A DNA stretch of 64,000 bases from an uncultured Lachnospiraceae bacterium. GTDB taxonomy: Bacteria; Bacillota; Clostridia; Lachnospirales; Lachnospiraceae. Of this stretch, positions 29,433 to 38,654 are shown in pieces. Each line of letters begins with the position of its first letter. The stretch's first letter is position 1. The position numbers and the translations under genes were made by a program. The notes beneath the pieces were generated by a model. The model worked only from the letters and a program-made list of their open reading frames with translations. It was not told the origin of the DNA and did no database searches. Where the stretch lies: contig CALWLY010000003.1 of NCBI GenBank assembly GCA_944381635.1, forward strand, positions 1-64,000, written 5' to 3'.

Positions 29433-30827
29433 ATGAGACAGAATGAATCATTTAAAAGACTGATGCTGGTGATTTTGTCCCTGTTGGGGCTTATTGTGCA
29501 GGCAGGTCTATATGCGTGGGTATGGTTTGCGGAATATTACCCGTTTTTGAGATATCAGGCCGACGTTAAGTTCTTCTTTAACGGCCATGTATTGATGATT
29601 GGAATATATTTTGTATTATTATTCTTTTTTTCCAATATGTACGGCGGAACGAAGATTGGATATTTTAAGCCTATGGAAGTATTTTTTTCCAAGATTTTTT
29701 CCCTTATCTGTGTGGACGTGATATCCTATTTTCAGATTTCGCTGCTGCGCAACTGGCTTGTGGATGTTCAGCCTATGTTACTGCTGCTGGTGCTGCAGAT
29801 TGTCTTTGCAGGTGTCTGGACGTGGCTGAGCAATCTGTTTTATCGCAAAGTTTTCCCGCCGAGAAAACTGCTTCTTGTCTATGGCGAGCGGCCCATCGAA
29901 GATATTATGCAGAAATTTGAGAGCCGCAAAGATAAATACAAGATTGTCAAGTGCATCAATATTTCGGAAGGGAAAGAGGCAGTACAGAAAGAGATTGAAA
30001 AAGGCTATGAGGGAATCGTCTTCTGGGACATCCCTTCCGCGGTCCGCAATAAAATGATGAAATTTTGCTACAGCCGTTCCATCAGGGTCTATTTCATGCC
30101 AAAGATCCCTGATGTACTGATTAAGGGCTCAGAGTCCCTTCATCTTTTCGACACGCCGATTTTTCTCACAAGAGAATATGCTCTGAGCATAGAACAAAGA
30201 ATCGTGAAGCGTATCATCGACATTGTCTGCTCCCTGATCCTTTTGATCGTCACATCGCCGATCATGCTTATCACAGCGCTTGTCATCAAATGCTATGACA
30301 AAGGACCTGTGCTTTATCGGCAGATCCGCTGTACTAAGGATGGCAGGGAATTCGGAATCCTGAAATTCAGAAGTATGCGTGTGGATGCGGAGAAGGACGG
30401 GGTTGCAAGGCTGGCGTCCAAAAATGATTCCCGCATTACCCCTATTGGCAAGTTTATCCGCGCGGTGCGGATCGATGAACTGCCGCAGCTGATCAATATT
30501 TTAAAAGGGGACATGTCTTTTATCGGGCCGCGCCCGGAAAGACCGCAGATCATTGCGCAGTATCTGGAGGAGATGCCGGAATTTGCTTTTCGTATGAAAG
30601 TGAAGGCGGGGCTGGCAGGCTACGCGCAGATTTACGGAAAATATAACACAACGCCTTATGACAAACTGAAACTGGATTTGTCCTATATCGAAAATTATTC
30701 GGTATGGCTGGATATCAAACTGATGCTTCTGACATTGAAGATTCTGTTTAAGCCCGAAAGCACCGAAGGTGTGGACGCCAAACAGATCACAGCTATGAAA
30801 AAAGAGGCTGAGCAGGAAGAAAGGTAG
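29433..30827 (+). CDS. Exopolysaccharide priming sugar-phosphate transferase
   Basis: This 464-residue enzyme starts repeat-unit assembly by moving a sugar-1-phosphate from a nucleotide sugar to undecaprenyl phosphate. It has four to five N-terminal membrane helices (about 8-130), a Rossmann-like middle region and the bacterial sugar transferase domain from about 270, with KRIIDIVCS, GPVLYRQIRCTKDGR, KFRSMRVDAEKD, DELPQLINILKGDMSFIGPRPERP and a C-terminal GLAGYAQIYGKYNT segment. The sugar (glucose, galactose or an amino sugar) is not predictable here. It marks the start of the polymer assembly genes. Confidence 0.95.
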   Translation: MRQNESFKRLMLVILSLLGLIVQAGLYAWVWFAEYYPFLRYQADVKFFFNGHVLMIGIYFVLLFFFSNMYGGTKIGYFKPMEVFFSKIFSLICVDVISYFQISLLRNWLVDVQPMLLLLVLQIVFAGVWTWLSNLFYRKVFPPRKLLLVYGERPIEDIMQKFESRKDKYKIVKCINISEGKEAVQKEIEKGYEGIVFWDIPSAVRNKMMKFCYSRSIRVYFMPKIPDVLIKGSESLHLFDTPIFLTREYALSIEQRIVKRIIDIVCSLILLIVTSPIMLITALVIKCYDKGPVLYRQIRCTKDGREFGILKFRSMRVDAEKDGVARLASKNDSRITPIGKFIRAVRIDELPQLINILKGDMSFIGPRPERPQIIAQYLEEMPEFAFRMKVKAGLAGYAQIYGKYNTTPYDKLKLDLSYIENYSVWLDIKLMLLTLKILFKPESTEGVDAKQITAMKKEAEQEER

Positions 30828-30975
30828 TCAGTATACAAGGAAAGATACGCTCCCGATCGCGTGATTTTCTTTCATGGATCGCAGCGTCGGTGCGCAGGCG
30901 CATTGGCCCCGTACACCGACGCCAGGATTCTTTGTACACAGACGCGGAAGACAGATCTGAAACAGGAGAATGTAT
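30828..30975 (+). other. Intergenic hairpin region
   Basis: This gap contains GCGTCGGTG/CACCGACGC (near 30883-30923) with a large loop, and flanking TACAA/TTGTA arms. No promoter is clear. It does not share the GTGTGTGCC module of the other repeats. Confidence 0.4.
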
Positions 30976-32109
30976 ATGGAACGTGAAAGCTTTATGCAGG
31001 AAGGAATTGACGGAAGACGTCTTTTTCTCTGGCTGAAAAAAAGAATCATTATTATCATAGCGTCAGCACTGGCTGGCGCTATCTTTGCAACAGGGATTTA
31101 TCTGATTTATGCAAAAATAAGCTATGGAGAGCCAAAATACAGGGCTGTCAGGGAATATTATATTTACTTTAACGAAGATGAAGACGGAAATATCCAGGAT
31201 TATTACAATGCCTATACCTGGACGGACATGCTGAAAACAGACCCTCTCATTCTCCCGGTTCTGGATATACTTGGAGATAAGGTCACAAGGCAGCAGGTGG
31301 AGGAGGCGGTCAATGCCACGGCTACTACGGATATCCGCCTTTTGCATGTGGAAATCACCACAGAGGACGCTGCCCTGTCGGATGAAATATCAGCGGCCTA
31401 TGACGCTTCTCTTCAGGCATTTGGAAAGACCAAGACCGGGTTTGAAAAAATCGAACTTTGGAAGACGGATGCGGCTGTGGAAGTAGAGCAGGAAAATCTC
31501 AGTCTGAATGCAGCTCTTCTGGGCGCCTGCCTGGCTGGAATTGCAGCTTTTCTTTTCTGCCTGATTTTCTATGCACTGGAAGATGTGTTTTATGTGGAAG
31601 AAGATATCCGGAAAAAATTATTTGTGTGGAAAAATATCCCGGAACAGGAATTTTCCTGCCAGACGGTGGGGGTATTGACCCGGGAAAAAAGCGAAAGATG
31701 GGAACAGGAATTTCTGGCAAATGCAGAGTTTCTCTTAAAGGGAGAAACATCAGCGGCAGTTTTGATACAGATGCCGTATGGTCCGAAACAGAAGTCAGAG
31801 GGCGGAGGAAAGTATGAAGAATCCTTTGACACTTTAAAAAAGGCCGCTGAGTTTGCAGGTCACGGCAGCGGGATTTTCACGGTTTATTCAGAAGAGACGC
31901 CGGATTATGAGAAATTAAGACAGTTCGACGCAGTGTTGGTTACAGTCATCTGGGGAGAAGAAAAAGGACGTCACCTGCTTCACCGCCTGCTGCAGCTGCA
32001 GAAACAGAAAGTGAACGTGGCGGGAGTGGTACTGATCCATGCCAGAGAAGAATTCCTGGAGTCCTACTACGGCAGGAAGAAAGGAAAGAGAAATCCGCGC
32101 AGGCAGTAA
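30976..32109 (+). CDS. Wzz-like chain-length regulator with a degenerate kinase-like C-terminus
   Basis: Polysaccharide co-polymerases of this type control polymer length. The 377-residue protein has two membrane helices (about 20-43 and 180-201) flanking an extracellular domain, the Wzz topology. The cytoplasmic part (about 230-360) looks like a BY-kinase/CpsD Rossmann fold: AAVLIQMPYG in place of the first strand, FDAVLVTVIWG, and VNVAGVVLIHA near the end. The Walker A Gly-Lys-Ser/Thr is absent, so it should not bind ATP normally. ATG 30976 is chosen over 30970 for ribosome-site spacing. The kinase-like assignment is from pattern only. Confidence 0.82.
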   Translation: MERESFMQEGIDGRRLFLWLKKRIIIIIASALAGAIFATGIYLIYAKISYGEPKYRAVREYYIYFNEDEDGNIQDYYNAYTWTDMLKTDPLILPVLDILGDKVTRQQVEEAVNATATTDIRLLHVEITTEDAALSDEISAAYDASLQAFGKTKTGFEKIELWKTDAAVEVEQENLSLNAALLGACLAGIAAFLFCLIFYALEDVFYVEEDIRKKLFVWKNIPEQEFSCQTVGVLTREKSERWEQEFLANAEFLLKGETSAAVLIQMPYGPKQKSEGGGKYEESFDTLKKAAEFAGHGSGIFTVYSEETPDYEKLRQFDAVLVTVIWGEEKGRHLLHRLLQLQKQKVNVAGVVLIHAREEFLESYYGRKKGKRNPRRQ

Positions 32110-32204
32110 AAGTAAATCTGTGTAGACAGCATAAATGAATCTGCGCAGACAATAAAGGTGAATCTGCGCGACAGCAAAGAGGAATCTGCACAGGCAGCAA
32201 AGGC
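32091..32204 (+). repeat. Five imperfect 23-bp tandem repeats at the end of the Wzz-like gene
   Basis: Units start at 32091, 32114, 32137, 32160 (22 bases) and 32182, with the core AATCTGCGCAGRCAGCAAA. The first unit encodes the last residues and stop of the preceding protein; the rest fill the gap before the next gene. Spacing is continuous, without unique spacers. Confidence 0.8.
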
Positions 32205-32230
32205 GAATTAAGAGAAAAAAGAGGATGGCT

Positions 32231-33019
32231 ATGGATATACAGATTTTGGTTTCGGCGGTAAAAAAAGACGGCAGACAGCTGGCAGAAAAAATGAATCTGC
32301 AGGCGGATTCCATTCTTGTCATTCAGGGAGAGGAAAACCGGTACGAGCAGTTTCGAAAAGACCAGTGGGATATGCGGGTTTATTATCTGAACGAGAGAGG
32401 GGTAGGACTTTCCAGAAATACGGCGTGGATGCGCTCGGAAGGCGAGATCAGCCTGTTTTCCGATGAGGATATTGTCTACGATGACGGTGCAATGGAACTT
32501 ATAAAACAAGAATTTGCCAAATATCCTCAGGCGGATATGCTTTTTTTCAACGTACAGGTGACGCAGGAGCGGGCCACCTACCACACGGAGAGTTTTCATC
32601 CTGTGAAATGGTACAACTGCGGGCGGTATCCGGCATACAGCATTGCGGTGCGGACTGAAAAACTGAGACAGGCCAATGTATGCTTTCCGCTTTTGTTCGG
32701 CGGAGGAGCCAGATACAGCAACGGGGAAGACAGTCTCTTTATCCATGACTGTCTGAAAAAAGGCATGAAGGCGTTTGCCGTGCCGGTATGCATCGGAAAG
32801 GAAGTTCCCCGACCGTCCACATGGTTTCACGGTTATAACGAGAAATTTTTCTATGACCGTGGGGTTTTGTATCACTTTCTTTACAAAAAGGCAGCCTTTT
32901 TGATGGAGGCACGTTTCCTGTACAAAAACAGAAACGTGATGTGTCAGGAAATACCTTTTGACAAGGCGTGGAAGCTGATACGAAAAGGAAGCAAAGACGC
33001 GGCGAAAGGGCAAATTTAA
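32231..33019 (+). CDS. Glycosyltransferase-like protein (GT-A fold)
   Basis: The 262-residue protein begins with DIQILVSAVKKD and contains RGVGLSRNTAWM near residue 58 and the DXD-like SDEDIVYDDG near 76, consistent with a family 2-type glycosyltransferase. It has no membrane segment. Of two close ATGs, 32231 is favoured because GAGG lies six bases before it. The donor is unknown. It lies between the chain-length regulator and the polymerase. Confidence 0.8.
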   Translation: MDIQILVSAVKKDGRQLAEKMNLQADSILVIQGEENRYEQFRKDQWDMRVYYLNERGVGLSRNTAWMRSEGEISLFSDEDIVYDDGAMELIKQEFAKYPQADMLFFNVQVTQERATYHTESFHPVKWYNCGRYPAYSIAVRTEKLRQANVCFPLLFGGGARYSNGEDSLFIHDCLKKGMKAFAVPVCIGKEVPRPSTWFHGYNEKFFYDRGVLYHFLYKKAAFLMEARFLYKNRNVMCQEIPFDKAWKLIRKGSKDAAKGQI

Positions 33020-33056
33020 TCGTCGTTTGAAAAATTTCGTTGAAAAGGAGCAGACT

Positions 33057-34217
33057 ATGATTTTTTACAGTCTGATTGCAGCTGTGACCATAGGGCTTGC
33101 CTGTATGGTAAATAACCATGCGGTGAAGAAAAGTTTCCAGGTTACCAGACAGCAGATGATCAATTACGTCTGTCTGGCAGGAATCTTTCTCATACTGGCA
33201 GGCACTGCGGCACTCAGAATCGATGTGGGAAATGATTACGGAAGTTATGTGAATACCTTTCACGAGATTGTATTCGGGTACAAATCCAGTTACGTAGTCA
33301 CAGAACCGGGATTTAACTTTGTGGTAAAGCTCATCTATACGCTTTCCGGTTTTGAAAATTATTTGTTGGTATTTGCCCTGTTTGGCGGACTTACCGTATT
33401 TTTTTTCCTGAAGGCCATGTACGATCAGAGCGTGGATTTTAAATGGGCATTCGCTCTGTTCATGCTTTTGGGCCTGTATTTCAGAACCTTTAATACCGTG
33501 CGCTATTACTTTGTGCTGGCGCTGACCCTTTACAGCATTCGTTTTGTCATGAGAGAGCAGTACGTAAAGTTTATTTTGCTGATTTGCTTTGCGGCGCTGT
33601 TTCACAAGTCGGTGCTGGTGGTGATTCCCCTTTTCCTTTTGGCCAATGTGCGATGGAAGCGGTGGCAGGTGATCCTTGGCGGGATAGCAGCGGTTCTGGT
33701 GTTTGTTTTCCAGGATCTTGTCATGAAACTGGCTCTCTATTTTTATCCGTCTTATAAAGACACGGTATATCTGGAAAAGGGCACGGGAATTCTGGCCAGT
33801 GCTTCCGGAATCTTGCGCTGCGGGGCAGTGCTTTTGCTGGTTGGTTTTGTATGGCTTTCTTACAGGAAAAAGGGAGAGACGCTGTTTGCGTTGGGGAAAG
33901 ACGCAGATAGGAAGACGGCAGCCGCCGGCTTTTATTTAAAAACTACAATTCTTGCGCTGGCAATCTATCTGTGTGCTTCTTTTTTGCCGCTGGTTTCGAG
34001 GATTACGTATTACCTGATCACGCCGCAGATTCTTTTTGTACCCTGGCTGCTTTCTAAAATTCAGGACAGAAAAACGAGAAGACTTGCGGCAGGGGCGGTG
34101 CTTTTGTTCTGCCTTTGCAACTTTATTTATTTTTTACTGACAGCCCACCAGGAGGGAGTCATGGTGCTTCCCTATAAAACCTGGATATTTACAGAGAAGG
34201 AATGGTTGATAGGATAA
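33057..34217 (+). CDS. EpsG-like polysaccharide polymerase
   Basis: The 386-residue membrane protein has about ten helices and the EpsG signature region with RIDVGNDYGSY near residue 52, followed by EPGFNF and a conserved NTVRYYFVLAL segment. EpsG proteins are Wzy-type polymerases that join lipid-linked repeat units outside the membrane. ATG 33057 has AAGGAG six bases upstream and is preferred over the TTG at 33027. Its stop overlaps the next start (TAATG). Confidence 0.9.
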   Translation: MIFYSLIAAVTIGLACMVNNHAVKKSFQVTRQQMINYVCLAGIFLILAGTAALRIDVGNDYGSYVNTFHEIVFGYKSSYVVTEPGFNFVVKLIYTLSGFENYLLVFALFGGLTVFFFLKAMYDQSVDFKWAFALFMLLGLYFRTFNTVRYYFVLALTLYSIRFVMREQYVKFILLICFAALFHKSVLVVIPLFLLANVRWKRWQVILGGIAAVLVFVFQDLVMKLALYFYPSYKDTVYLEKGTGILASASGILRCGAVLLLVGFVWLSYRKKGETLFALGKDADRKTAAAGFYLKTTILALAIYLCASFLPLVSRITYYLITPQILFVPWLLSKIQDRKTRRLAAGAVLLFCLCNFIYFLLTAHQEGVMVLPYKTWIFTEKEWLIG

Positions 34218-35059
34218 TGGAACAGATTTCATTCACGATTGTTATGGTTTGTTTAAACCCGGGTAAAAAGCTGATGCCTACGTTACAGAGTGTGCTGGGG
34301 CAGGATTACGGAAATTTTGAAGTGATCATCAAGGACGGAATTTCCATTGACGCTTCTCTTTCCAAAATTCCGGCAGACAGCCGTATCCGTGTATTCAGCA
34401 AAAAGGACACAGGGATTTACGATGCCATGAACCAGGCGCTGCCCTATGTCCGCGGAAACTATGTGCTGTTTTTAAACTGCGGAGATATCCTTCACGATGA
34501 CAGGGTGCTTTCTTCCATGGCGAAAGCCATTGAGGAAGTGCTGGAAAAAGACAAAGAGAGCGGACGTTATGCGGCCAGAGAAAAGCTTCGGATTTTTTAT
34601 GGAAACCAGTACAACAGACTTCAGGAATCCCTGGTATGTTCCGTACCGGAAATCAACGATTTTGCCTGTTACCGGAACGTGCCCTGTCACCAGGTATGTT
34701 TTTACGACGCCCGCCTGTTTGAAGGCAGGGGGTATCTGACCAAGTACAGAGTCCGTGCGGATTACGAGCATTTTCTCTACAGCATTTATGAAAGGCACGC
34801 TCAGGCCGTTTACGTGGATGTGGTAGTGGCAGACTACGAGGGCGGCGGCTTTTCGGAGACGAAGGAAAACAGAAAATGTTCTGCCAGAGAGCATCGGGAG
34901 ATTACAGCCCATTATCTTGGAAAATTAAAATCGGCCCGCTATGGAATGATCATGCTCGCCACTCTGGCGCCCCTTCGCACAAAGCTGGCGGAGGATCCCA
35001 GATGGTCTTCCCGCTACAATCAGGTAAAGTCTGAAATATACAGACGGCTGAAAAAGTAA
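34217..35059 (+). CDS. Glycosyltransferase family 2
   Basis: The 280-residue GT-A enzyme has SFTIVMVCLNPG at the N-terminus, VIIKDGISID, DTGIYDAMNQAL near residue 65 and the DXD-equivalent FLNCGDIL. KDTGIYDAMN is typical of a GT2 subgroup in capsule loci. Start 34217 overlaps the stop of the polymerase gene by one base, so translation is likely coupled; ATG 34202 is an alternative with a poorly placed ribosome binding site. Confidence 0.88.
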   Translation: MEQISFTIVMVCLNPGKKLMPTLQSVLGQDYGNFEVIIKDGISIDASLSKIPADSRIRVFSKKDTGIYDAMNQALPYVRGNYVLFLNCGDILHDDRVLSSMAKAIEEVLEKDKESGRYAAREKLRIFYGNQYNRLQESLVCSVPEINDFACYRNVPCHQVCFYDARLFEGRGYLTKYRVRADYEHFLYSIYERHAQAVYVDVVVADYEGGGFSETKENRKCSAREHREITAHYLGKLKSARYGMIMLATLAPLRTKLAEDPRWSSRYNQVKSEIYRRLKK

Positions 35060-35079
35060 AAAATGACAGAGGAAACAAC

Positions 35080-36402
35080 ATGAAAATACTGTGGATTTGT
35101 AATATTATGCTGCCGGCAATCGCCCAGGCGCTGGGAGAGGAATACAGCGTCAAGGAAGGCTGGCTCACAGGAATCTTAAACCGGCTGCTTGCAGAAGAGG
35201 CAAAAGGTGGAAGACAGGCAGAAGACACAGCCGGGAAAATAGAACTTGGCATCTGTTTTCCGGCTCAGGGAGCGCTTTCTGATTTAAGCCGAACGCTTAG
35301 TCTGGGGGAGTCCGGCGCAGAGGTAAAATGTTATGGCTTTGCGGAAGATACGGCTCATCCGGAAAATTATGACAGCCGGATGGAAGTGCGCTTTGCCGAG
35401 ATTTATGAGGATTTCAGCCCGGATATGATCCACATTTTCGGCACGGAATATCCTCATGCCTATGCTGCGGCCAAAGCATGGAAGCATCCTGAGAAAACCC
35501 TTGTGGGAATTCAGGGAATCATTTCTTCCTGTGCCGAGGAATATTTTGCCGGCCTGCCGGAGAAAGTTGCCGCAAAAAGAACGTTCCGGGATATTGTGCG
35601 GAAGGACAGCTTAAGACAGCAGCAGCAGAAGTTTTATCTGAGAGGACAAAGAGAGAAAGAACTTTTAAAGCTTGCCGGACATATCACCGGGAGAACCGAG
35701 TTTGACAGAAAAGTCACCCAGGCCCTCAATCCTTCGGCTGTCTATCATTTTATGAATGAAACTATGAGAGACAGTTTTTATGAAGGGGCATGGGAACTTG
35801 ACGCCTGCAGGAAACACTGTCTGTTTTTAAGTCAGGGAGATTATCCTCTCAAAGGTTTTCATCATGTGCTGGATGCCATGGGAGAGCTTCGCGGAGAATT
35901 TCCCGATCTTTCCCTCATGGTGGCGGGAAACAGTGTTCTGGGAACCGGCGGATTCAAAGCAAGGCTTAAAATTCCGGCTTATGGGAAATATCTGAACAGT
36001 CTGATCCGAAAAAACGGATTGGCGGGAAAAGTGGAGGTTTTGGGAAGGCTTACGGAAACCGAGATGAAAAAGGCTTATCTTGCCTGTGAAACATTCGTCT
36101 GCGCTTCCTCTCTGGAAAATTCCCCCAATTCCATAGGGGAGGCCATGCTTCTGGGAGTGCCGGTGGCAGCGGCAGAAACCGGAGGGATTCCAAGCCTTAT
36201 GGAAAACGGAAAGGAAGGAATTTTGTTTGAAAAAGGAAACCCTCACAGCTTGGCGGAAGCGGTACGTACTTTATGGAACAATCCGCAGCTTGAGCGGGAA
36301 ATTTCCGGCAGGGAAGCAGTGAGGGCAAGGAGAACTCATGACGCAGACGCCAATTACCGAAGATTGCTGGAAATCTATAAAAATATCACGTCTTTGGGCT
36401 GA
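35080..36402 (+). CDS. Glycosyltransferase family 4
   Basis: The 440-residue protein has the two-Rossmann GT-B fold of family 4. The C-terminal half holds VEVLGRLTETEMKKAYLAC and the nucleotide-sugar binding segment SSLENSPNSIGEAMLLGVPV near residue 345, with the E-x7-E pair in slightly altered form. AGAGGA precedes ATG. It is a retaining cytoplasmic transferase; the donor is not predictable. Confidence 0.92.
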   Translation: MKILWICNIMLPAIAQALGEEYSVKEGWLTGILNRLLAEEAKGGRQAEDTAGKIELGICFPAQGALSDLSRTLSLGESGAEVKCYGFAEDTAHPENYDSRMEVRFAEIYEDFSPDMIHIFGTEYPHAYAAAKAWKHPEKTLVGIQGIISSCAEEYFAGLPEKVAAKRTFRDIVRKDSLRQQQQKFYLRGQREKELLKLAGHITGRTEFDRKVTQALNPSAVYHFMNETMRDSFYEGAWELDACRKHCLFLSQGDYPLKGFHHVLDAMGELRGEFPDLSLMVAGNSVLGTGGFKARLKIPAYGKYLNSLIRKNGLAGKVEVLGRLTETEMKKAYLACETFVCASSLENSPNSIGEAMLLGVPVAAAETGGIPSLMENGKEGILFEKGNPHSLAEAVRTLWNNPQLEREISGREAVRARRTHDADANYRRLLEIYKNITSLG

Positions 36403-36419
36403 AAGAAGGGAGAAAAGCT

Positions 36420-37586
36420 ATGAAAATTGTGTTTATTTCCAATTACATCAACCATCACCAGATACCCTTCTGCGAAGCGCTGAGAGAAGAAAAAAAGGTT
36501 GATTTTACTTTTATTCAGACAAAGCCCATGGAAGAAGAGCGGGTGCAGATGGGATGGGGGCTGGATGCGGAAAGGCTTCCCTATGTGGAGTTTCTCTACC
36601 GGGATGAGTACCGGTGCCGGAGGCTGATTGAGGAAGCGGATCTGCTGCTGGCAGGCTGGAGTGAAAGGGAAGACCTGCTGGAACAGAGGCTGTCTGCCGG
36701 GAAGCTGACGCTGCGGATCAGCGAGAGGCTGTACCGGGAGGGACAGTGGAAAGTAATTTCCCCCAAGGGTCTGCTTGCCAAGTACCGGGAGCACACCAGC
36801 CATCGCAAAGATGAGGTGTATCTCTTGTGTGCGGGAGCCTACGTGGCGTCGGATTTTCATCTGGTTCACGCGTATCCTGGAAAAATGTTCCGTTTCGGTT
36901 ATTTTCCCAGGCTGCGCACGTATGCTGACGGGGAGCTGGAAAAGAAAAAAAGACAGACGGCAAAAGACGGCGTGATTCACTGTGTGTGGGCGGGAAGAAT
37001 GATTCCTTTAAAACACCCGGAGTTTATCACAAGGCTGGCGGAACAGTTAAAGAAAGAAAATTTCCGCTTTCATATCCACATGGTGGGAAGTGGAGAGATG
37101 GAGGAAGAAATCCGGAAGCAGATTCAGGAGAAGGGATTGGAAAAGGAATTTACCCTTTACGGATTTTTAGTGCCCGAGCAGGTGCGTGATGTGATGGAAG
37201 GCTGTCGGATCCATCTTTTTACAAGCAACCATCTGGAAGGGTGGGGAGCTGTCTTAAACGAAGCCATGAACAGCGGATGTGTGCCTGTGGCAAACCACCA
37301 GACGGGAGCGGCGCCTTTTTTGATCACACATGGAAAAAACGGTCTTCTTTACAGAAAAGGCAGCTATGAGGATTTTGAAAGGCAGGTAAAAAGCCTTCTG
37401 TCCCATCCGGAGAGACTGGAAACCATGTCCGGGGAAGCCTACCGGACTATTGCGGAAAAGTGGAACCCCAAAACGGCGGCAAAGGAATGTATCCGGTTTT
37501 ATGAAAACTGGACAAGGGGAGAGGTAAATCCCCCTGCCGAGGGACCTTTTTCCAGAGCAGAAATCATTCGTCCGGACTGGTTTTAA
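36420..37586 (+). CDS. Glycosyltransferase family 4
   Basis: The 388-residue GT-B enzyme starts with MKIVFISNYINHHQIPFC and has VWAGRMIPLKHPEF near residue 190, the VGSGEMEEEI segment, and the donor-site E-x7-E in SNHLEGWGAVLNEAMNSG near 280. GGGAGA precedes ATG 36420, 17 bases after the previous gene. It is one of two adjacent family 4 enzymes that probably extend the same repeat unit. Confidence 0.93.
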   Translation: MKIVFISNYINHHQIPFCEALREEKKVDFTFIQTKPMEEERVQMGWGLDAERLPYVEFLYRDEYRCRRLIEEADLLLAGWSEREDLLEQRLSAGKLTLRISERLYREGQWKVISPKGLLAKYREHTSHRKDEVYLLCAGAYVASDFHLVHAYPGKMFRFGYFPRLRTYADGELEKKKRQTAKDGVIHCVWAGRMIPLKHPEFITRLAEQLKKENFRFHIHMVGSGEMEEEIRKQIQEKGLEKEFTLYGFLVPEQVRDVMEGCRIHLFTSNHLEGWGAVLNEAMNSGCVPVANHQTGAAPFLITHGKNGLLYRKGSYEDFERQVKSLLSHPERLETMSGEAYRTIAEKWNPKTAAKECIRFYENWTRGEVNPPAEGPFSRAEIIRPDWF

Positions 37587-37620
37587 ACAGTGCCGGGCGG
37601 GAACAGGAGTTTTAGGATAA

Positions 37621-38628
37621 GTGGATACATGGAAAGAAAATCCGAAAATAAGTGTGATCATTCCGGTCTACAACATTTTGGACTGGCTGGAGCGCTGTGT
37701 ACAGTCTGTCTGTAGGCAGACCTATAAAAATCTGGAAATTCTTCTGGTGGATGACGGCTCCACGGACGGTACCGGGAAGCTGTGCGACAGTCTCGCCGAA
37801 AAAGACTCCCGCATCCGGGTGTTTCACAAGGAAAACGGCGGTTCCTCAAGTGCAAGGAATCTGGGAATGCGCAAGGCGACCGGAGACTATGTGGGATTTG
37901 TGGACAGCGACGATTATATTGACCTGGGTATGTACGAGGCCATGGTAACCCGGGCGGTAAGCGGAAATTTTGATATCGTGCAGATTTCCAGAGACGAAAT
38001 CGATGAAAACGGAAAGAAACGCCCGGATGTGTGCATTCCGCCAGAAAGTATGGTGCTGTGCGGGGCCCAGGACTTTCTCAGGGAGCTTCTGCTTCACAGA
38101 GGGGACTGTTCCTTTTGCACCAAGCTGATAAAAAGAGAGCTGTTACAGGGGAAAAGTTTCCCCGAAGGAAAGCTGAACGAAGACTTTCGCCTTTTGACGG
38201 AGCTTTTGGAAGAGGGAAAGGAAATCTGTATCCTGCCGGAACAGATGTACCATGTTTTTTACCGGATCGGAAGCAACACCCGCAGAAAAGATAAGAACGA
38301 TTTTTCCAGGGTATTTGTGGATATTGTGGAAAATGCAGATTATGTGCAGCAGCTGGTGTGGAAAAGTTTTCCCGCTCTGAAAAAAGAAGCGGTGCGGTTC
38401 GGACTTTACCAGAGGCTGGATTATCTGCTGCATATCCCTGTCGGGCAGATGAACCGCCGGAATGGTTTTTATACCGGAGTAAAAAAATATCTGAGAAAAA
38501 ACTGGCTTTCCATGCTTGGAAATCCTTATCTGAGCGGAAAGAATAAAGTATATCTGGCACTGCTGACGCTGGCTCCGAAAACCGTGCGGCAGATACACGG
38601 GCTTTTGATGGCGGCAAGACAGTCCTAA
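37621..38628 (+). CDS. Glycosyltransferase family 2
   Basis: The 335-residue GT-A enzyme shows KISVIIPVYNILDWL at the N-terminus, LVDDGSTDGTG, and the DXD motif FVDSDDYID near residue 98. The start is GTG 37621 with an AGGAT-like site upstream; no ATG in frame precedes the conserved first strand. The C-terminal 130 residues are helical, as in related capsule transferases. It is the last glycosyltransferase of the locus and lies 26 bases before an ABC exporter pair. Confidence 0.92.
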   Translation: MDTWKENPKISVIIPVYNILDWLERCVQSVCRQTYKNLEILLVDDGSTDGTGKLCDSLAEKDSRIRVFHKENGGSSSARNLGMRKATGDYVGFVDSDDYIDLGMYEAMVTRAVSGNFDIVQISRDEIDENGKKRPDVCIPPESMVLCGAQDFLRELLLHRGDCSFCTKLIKRELLQGKSFPEGKLNEDFRLLTELLEEGKEICILPEQMYHVFYRIGSNTRRKDKNDFSRVFVDIVENADYVQQLVWKSFPALKKEAVRFGLYQRLDYLLHIPVGQMNRRNGFYTGVKKYLRKNWLSMLGNPYLSGKNKVYLALLTLAPKTVRQIHGLLMAARQS

Positions 38629-38654
38629 TTTATGTTTAAAATGAGGAGGAGAAT

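Noticed and set aside
32091-32204. CRISPR-like array
   Set aside because: The 23-bp units are directly adjacent without spacers, are imperfect, and one lies in coding sequence; no cas gene is nearby.
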